Made by a program: the position numbers and the translations under genes. From an uncultured Anaerotruncus sp. (GTDB taxonomy: Bacteria; Bacillota; Clostridia; Oscillospirales; CAG-272): a DNA stretch of 23,603 bases. The DNA is taken from contig CAJLZE010000034.1 in NCBI GenBank assembly GCA_905210995.1, forward strand, positions 1-23,603. The letters are read 5' to 3'. Positions 21,897-23,603 of this stretch are shown here, one piece after another; the stretch's first letter is position 1; each line of letters begins with the position of its first letter. The notes under the pieces were generated by a model that searched no databases, was not told the DNA's origin, and saw nothing but the letters and a program-made list of their open reading frames with translations.

Positions 21897-22604
21897 ATGA
21901 CAATACTAATGGGAAGCATCCCGACGAAAAATCACCTTCTTTCGGTCTGTGTGCGTCTGTTTCTCGAACAGGGGTACAAGCAGACGACGGTAAGACAGAT
22001 CGCAAGCGAGGCGGGGGTATCGGTCAGCAGTTTTCAGAACTTTTTCGGTTCAAAGGACGGTGTTCTCGGCGAGCTTATCGCTTTTATGTTCGGCGGGCAG
22101 TTCGGCGCGGCACGCGATATAGTCGGGGCAGAGCTGCCGCCGGTCTACACATATGCCGCCGAGACCGCGATACAGCTCGTGCTTACCGAGCTCAACGAGA
22201 ATCTGCGCGATATTTACCTTGAGGTCTATTCGCTGCCGAATACCTCGGAGTATATCTTCCAGCACACGGCGCGTGAATTGCGCAGGATATTCGGCGCATA
22301 TCTGCCCGATTATTCCGAAAGCGATTTTTATGAGACCGAAATAGGCACGGCGGGCATAATGCGCGGGTATATGGCGAGGAAGTGTGACATTCATTTTTCG
22401 CTTGAAAAGAAGGTCGAGCGTTTTCTCACCGTTTCGCTGCGCGCGTACAGGGTGCCCGAGGAGGAGCAGGCAGAAGTGCTTGCGTATATCGGCAAAATAA
22501 ACCTCCGTGCCCTTGCGGACGAGGTGATGCAAAAGCTTTTTGCTGCGCTTGAAATGAAATTTGATTTTACACTCGCAAAAACGGACGAAAAGAAAGAACC
22601 GTAA
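21897..22604 (+). CDS. TetR/AcrR-family transcriptional regulator
   Basis: This 235-residue regulator has an N-terminal helix-turn-helix of TetR type: LLSVCVRLFLEQGYKQTTVRQIASEAGVSVSSFQNFFGSKDGVLGELI (about residues 14-61). It is followed by an all-helical ligand/dimer domain ending in a charged tail. The start is the ATG at 21897, preceded by GAGGT six bases upstream and by a promoter. The open frame from 21675 runs through that promoter and is not the protein. It faces away from the kinase operon across a 281-base gap. It may control itself through the ATACTT dyad and possibly the divergent operon. The ligand is unknown. The gene ends at a strong convergent terminator. Confidence 0.94.
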   Translation: MTILMGSIPTKNHLLSVCVRLFLEQGYKQTTVRQIASEAGVSVSSFQNFFGSKDGVLGELIAFMFGGQFGAARDIVGAELPPVYTYAAETAIQLVLTELNENLRDIYLEVYSLPNTSEYIFQHTARELRRIFGAYLPDYSESDFYETEIGTAGIMRGYMARKCDIHFSLEKKVERFLTVSLRAYRVPEEEQAEVLAYIGKINLRALADEVMQKLFAALEMKFDFTLAKTDEKKEP

Positions 22605-22620
22605 ACAGCCCTGTTGTGCA

Positions 22621-22662
22621 GATCAAAGCCCCCGCCTTTGCATAAAGACGGGGGCTTTGATC
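22621..22662. terminator. Bidirectional terminator between tetR-type gene and zinc-ribbon gene
   Basis: A perfect 14-bp stem, GATCAAAGCCCCCG (22621-22634) with CGGGGGCTTTGATC (22649-22662), has an inner CTTT/AAAG extension. It follows the TetR stop by 16 bases. It overlaps the first two bases of the minus-strand gene's stop codon (22661-22663). T runs outside the stem are short. Confidence 0.82.
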
Positions 22663-22900
22663 ATTGTTGTGGACCGAAGTCGGTGTAAAGTTCGACTTTT
22701 CCGCATTTGGGGCAGATTCTTGCTTTCAGCTCGCATATGTTCGGTATGTCGTAACTGATGCCGAGAAAGCTGCCTTTTTTGCCCGTCGGAATGCTGACCG
22801 AGATATCTACCCGTTCGCTGAAATCGACCTCAAAAGGGTGTTTGCCGCTCAACGAGCTGTTTTCGATCATCTCGCAATTGCAATCATTGCATTTTTTCAT
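22661..22900 (-). CDS. Small zinc-ribbon protein
   Basis: This 79-residue protein has two Cys pairs of zinc-ribbon type: CNDC (C4, C7, with C9 beside it) and CPKCGK (C63, C66). They are separated by a beta-rich middle (VDISVSIPTGKKGSFLGISY). Small clostridial proteins of this shape are often annotated only as zinc-ribbon or nucleic-acid-binding proteins, and I cannot give a function. A strong AAAAAGGAG site lies eight bases before the ATG. No clear promoter was identified in the leader, which contains a tandem TTTATTATCC repeat. Confidence 0.82.
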   Translation of the reverse strand: MKKCNDCNCEMIENSSLSGKHPFEVDFSERVDISVSIPTGKKGSFLGISYDIPNICELKARICPKCGKVELYTDFGPQQ

Positions 22901-22962
22901 TTTAAGTGCTCCTTTTTAAGAAATAAGAGCGATTTACCCGCGCTCGCGGCGAAATCTTCCGC

Positions 22963-22982
22963 TTTATTATCCTTTATTATCC
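22963..22982. repeat. Two tandem copies of a 10-bp unit
   Basis: TTTATTATCC occurs twice without a gap, 63 bases upstream of the zinc-ribbon gene and just beyond the end of the hsdS remnant. On the minus strand it offers TATAAT-like AATAAT hexamers, so it may contribute to a promoter or mark a junction. The rest of 22901-23007 holds only the ribosome binding site. Confidence 0.6.
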
Positions 22983-23007
22983 GGTTGCGGCCTTTGAGCT
23001 TATCTTT

Positions 23008-23589
23008 TTATACAAGCGCAAAACGCAGTAGCCGAGCATAACTCCCAATGTATTTAGGATACCCTCGAATGCCATTTCCTCCGTAGCACGGATAGGATTC
23101 TGCAAAGGGATTCTCGTGGATTTCTGCGGCTTGAATGTTTTTACCAGCTTGAAGAGTAAAGATTGTGCCAATCTTGCACCAGCACCAGTTTTCGGGTATT
23201 TCAAAGGGCAGTTCATCGTCGATACAGCGCTCCACACCGTCCAACTTCTCATAATGAGAATTATCCCGTCTGAAAATAATGGATTCGTGCTTGTCCTTTT
23301 TGATTTTGCCTTCCTTGATGAGCCGCTGTTTCTCTGCCCGGATACGCTCCAGCAGAGCCTCTGCAGGCTCGTCAGATGGGTCTTGCGATACCAGCTTACC
23401 GTTGCTCCAGTATTCCGTCTCTTTCCGTGGAGGCGTTTTTCCCATCGAATAGTCGACTAAATCTTTAAATCGAACCCACTCCCAGCTATCAGGAATATCG
23501 AAGGGAGTATCCACGGGGTAAACTTCATCGCCGATTTTCTCATAAGGGGTATTATCAGAACTCGGCTGTTTAACGATTACCTCGGTAGT
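23008..23589 (-). pseudogene. Remnant of a type I restriction-modification specificity subunit (hsdS)
   Basis: The open frame of about 194 codons (GTG possible at 23514) reads as pieces of an S subunit, the DNA-recognition part of a type I RM enzyme. In order they are a pre-TRD segment (PSSDNTPYEKIGDEV, then PFDIPDSWEWVRF), only about 20 residues of the first target-recognition domain (MGKTPPRKETEYWSNG), an abrupt jump into the central conserved region (KLVSQDPSDEPAEALLERI), then the start of a second TRD (TLQAGKNIQAAEIHE, YPCYGGNGIRGY), which breaks off in an unrelated tail. Normal HsdS has two TRDs of about 150 residues each. A stop codon (TAA, 23592-23590) lies upstream in frame. No hsdR or hsdM is in view. 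Base composition is less GC-rich than the rest. It is a decayed or donor-cassette copy. Confidence 0.85.
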
Positions 23590-23600
23590 TTAACGAATAC
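23561..23600. repeat. 20-bp tandem duplication at the 5' side of the hsdS remnant
   Basis: Units 23561-23580 and 23581-23600 both have the form CTCGG-N2-GTTTAACGA-N-TAC and match at 17 of 20 positions. On the minus strand the distal unit contains the in-frame TAA that closes the hsdS frame. A 20-base unit is not a multiple of three, so gain or loss of one copy shifts the frame. Confidence 0.8.
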
Positions 23601-23603
23601 TCC

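Noticed and set aside
22977..23252. A 91-codon minus-strand frame overlapping the hsdS remnant
   Set aside because: It is in a different frame from the recognisable HsdS sequence, and its own translation shows no family resemblance apart from chance.

Overview
The window is a GC-rich, densely packed bacterial chromosome segment. The gene content points to an anaerobic Clostridia-type Firmicute, probably an uncultured high-GC gut lineage of the Oscillospirales/Christensenellales kind. The signs are a formate-tetrahydrofolate ligase, a BlaI/M56 pair, a MarR plus heterodimeric ABC exporter operon, a PF13303-type PTS EIIC, AGGAGG-like ribosome binding sites and several GTG/TTG starts. The lineage is an inference from gene types and base composition; no search was run. 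No rRNA, tRNA, CRISPR array or insertion sequence was seen.

Layout, left to right. (1) 2-1642 (+): fhs, cut by the left edge, then a strong hairpin terminator. (2) 1771-4308 (+): an autoregulated BlaI-type repressor and M56 sensor protease operon with two TACA-N3-TGTA operators on its promoter. (3) 4369-5664 (-): enolase, convergent to the M56 gene. (4) 5803-6594 (+): Cof-type HAD phosphatase. (5) 6692-7525 (+): sugar isomerase/epimerase-like TIM barrel with a near-consensus promoter. (6) 7597-10289 (+): an AlgI-like MBOAT membrane protein and a DHHW/AlgJ-like partner. Both look intact, but both have lost the residues that define catalysis. (7) 10310-14481 (+): MarR regulator and a heterodimeric ABC exporter, translationally coupled. 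(8) 14638-15501 (+): a small membrane protein and a SecB-like protein. (9) 21728 down to 15511 (-): a six-gene, same-strand run led by a ribulokinase-like FGGY kinase behind a perfect TTGACA-17-TATAAT promoter, followed by a PTS-type EIIC, a single-pass membrane protein, serine acetyltransferase, a glycerophosphodiester phosphodiesterase and a YkuE-like metallophosphoesterase. It ends at a 30-bp palindrome shared with the SecB-like gene. (10) 21830-22604 (+): a TetR regulator divergent from the kinase. (11) 22661-22900 (-): a small zinc-ribbon protein. (12) about 23008-23603 (-): a visibly less GC-rich tail with the remnant of a type I restriction specificity gene (hsdS) and a 20-bp tandem duplication.

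How the parts work together. Much of the window is one-carbon, glycolytic and sugar housekeeping with local regulators. Each regulator (BlaI, MarR, TetR) sits beside an inverted repeat on its own promoter, which fits autoregulation. The most unusual element is the MBOAT/DHHW pair. It keeps the gene order and overall sequence shape of a polysaccharide or wall O-acetylation machine, but both conserved MBOAT histidines are Phe and the DHHW signature reads ENSV. Other points of interest are the M56 protease with a large non-penicillin-binding extracellular sensor, the SecB-like protein paired with a small membrane protein, and the hsdS remnant, whose frame would reopen to the window edge if one 20-bp repeat unit were lost.
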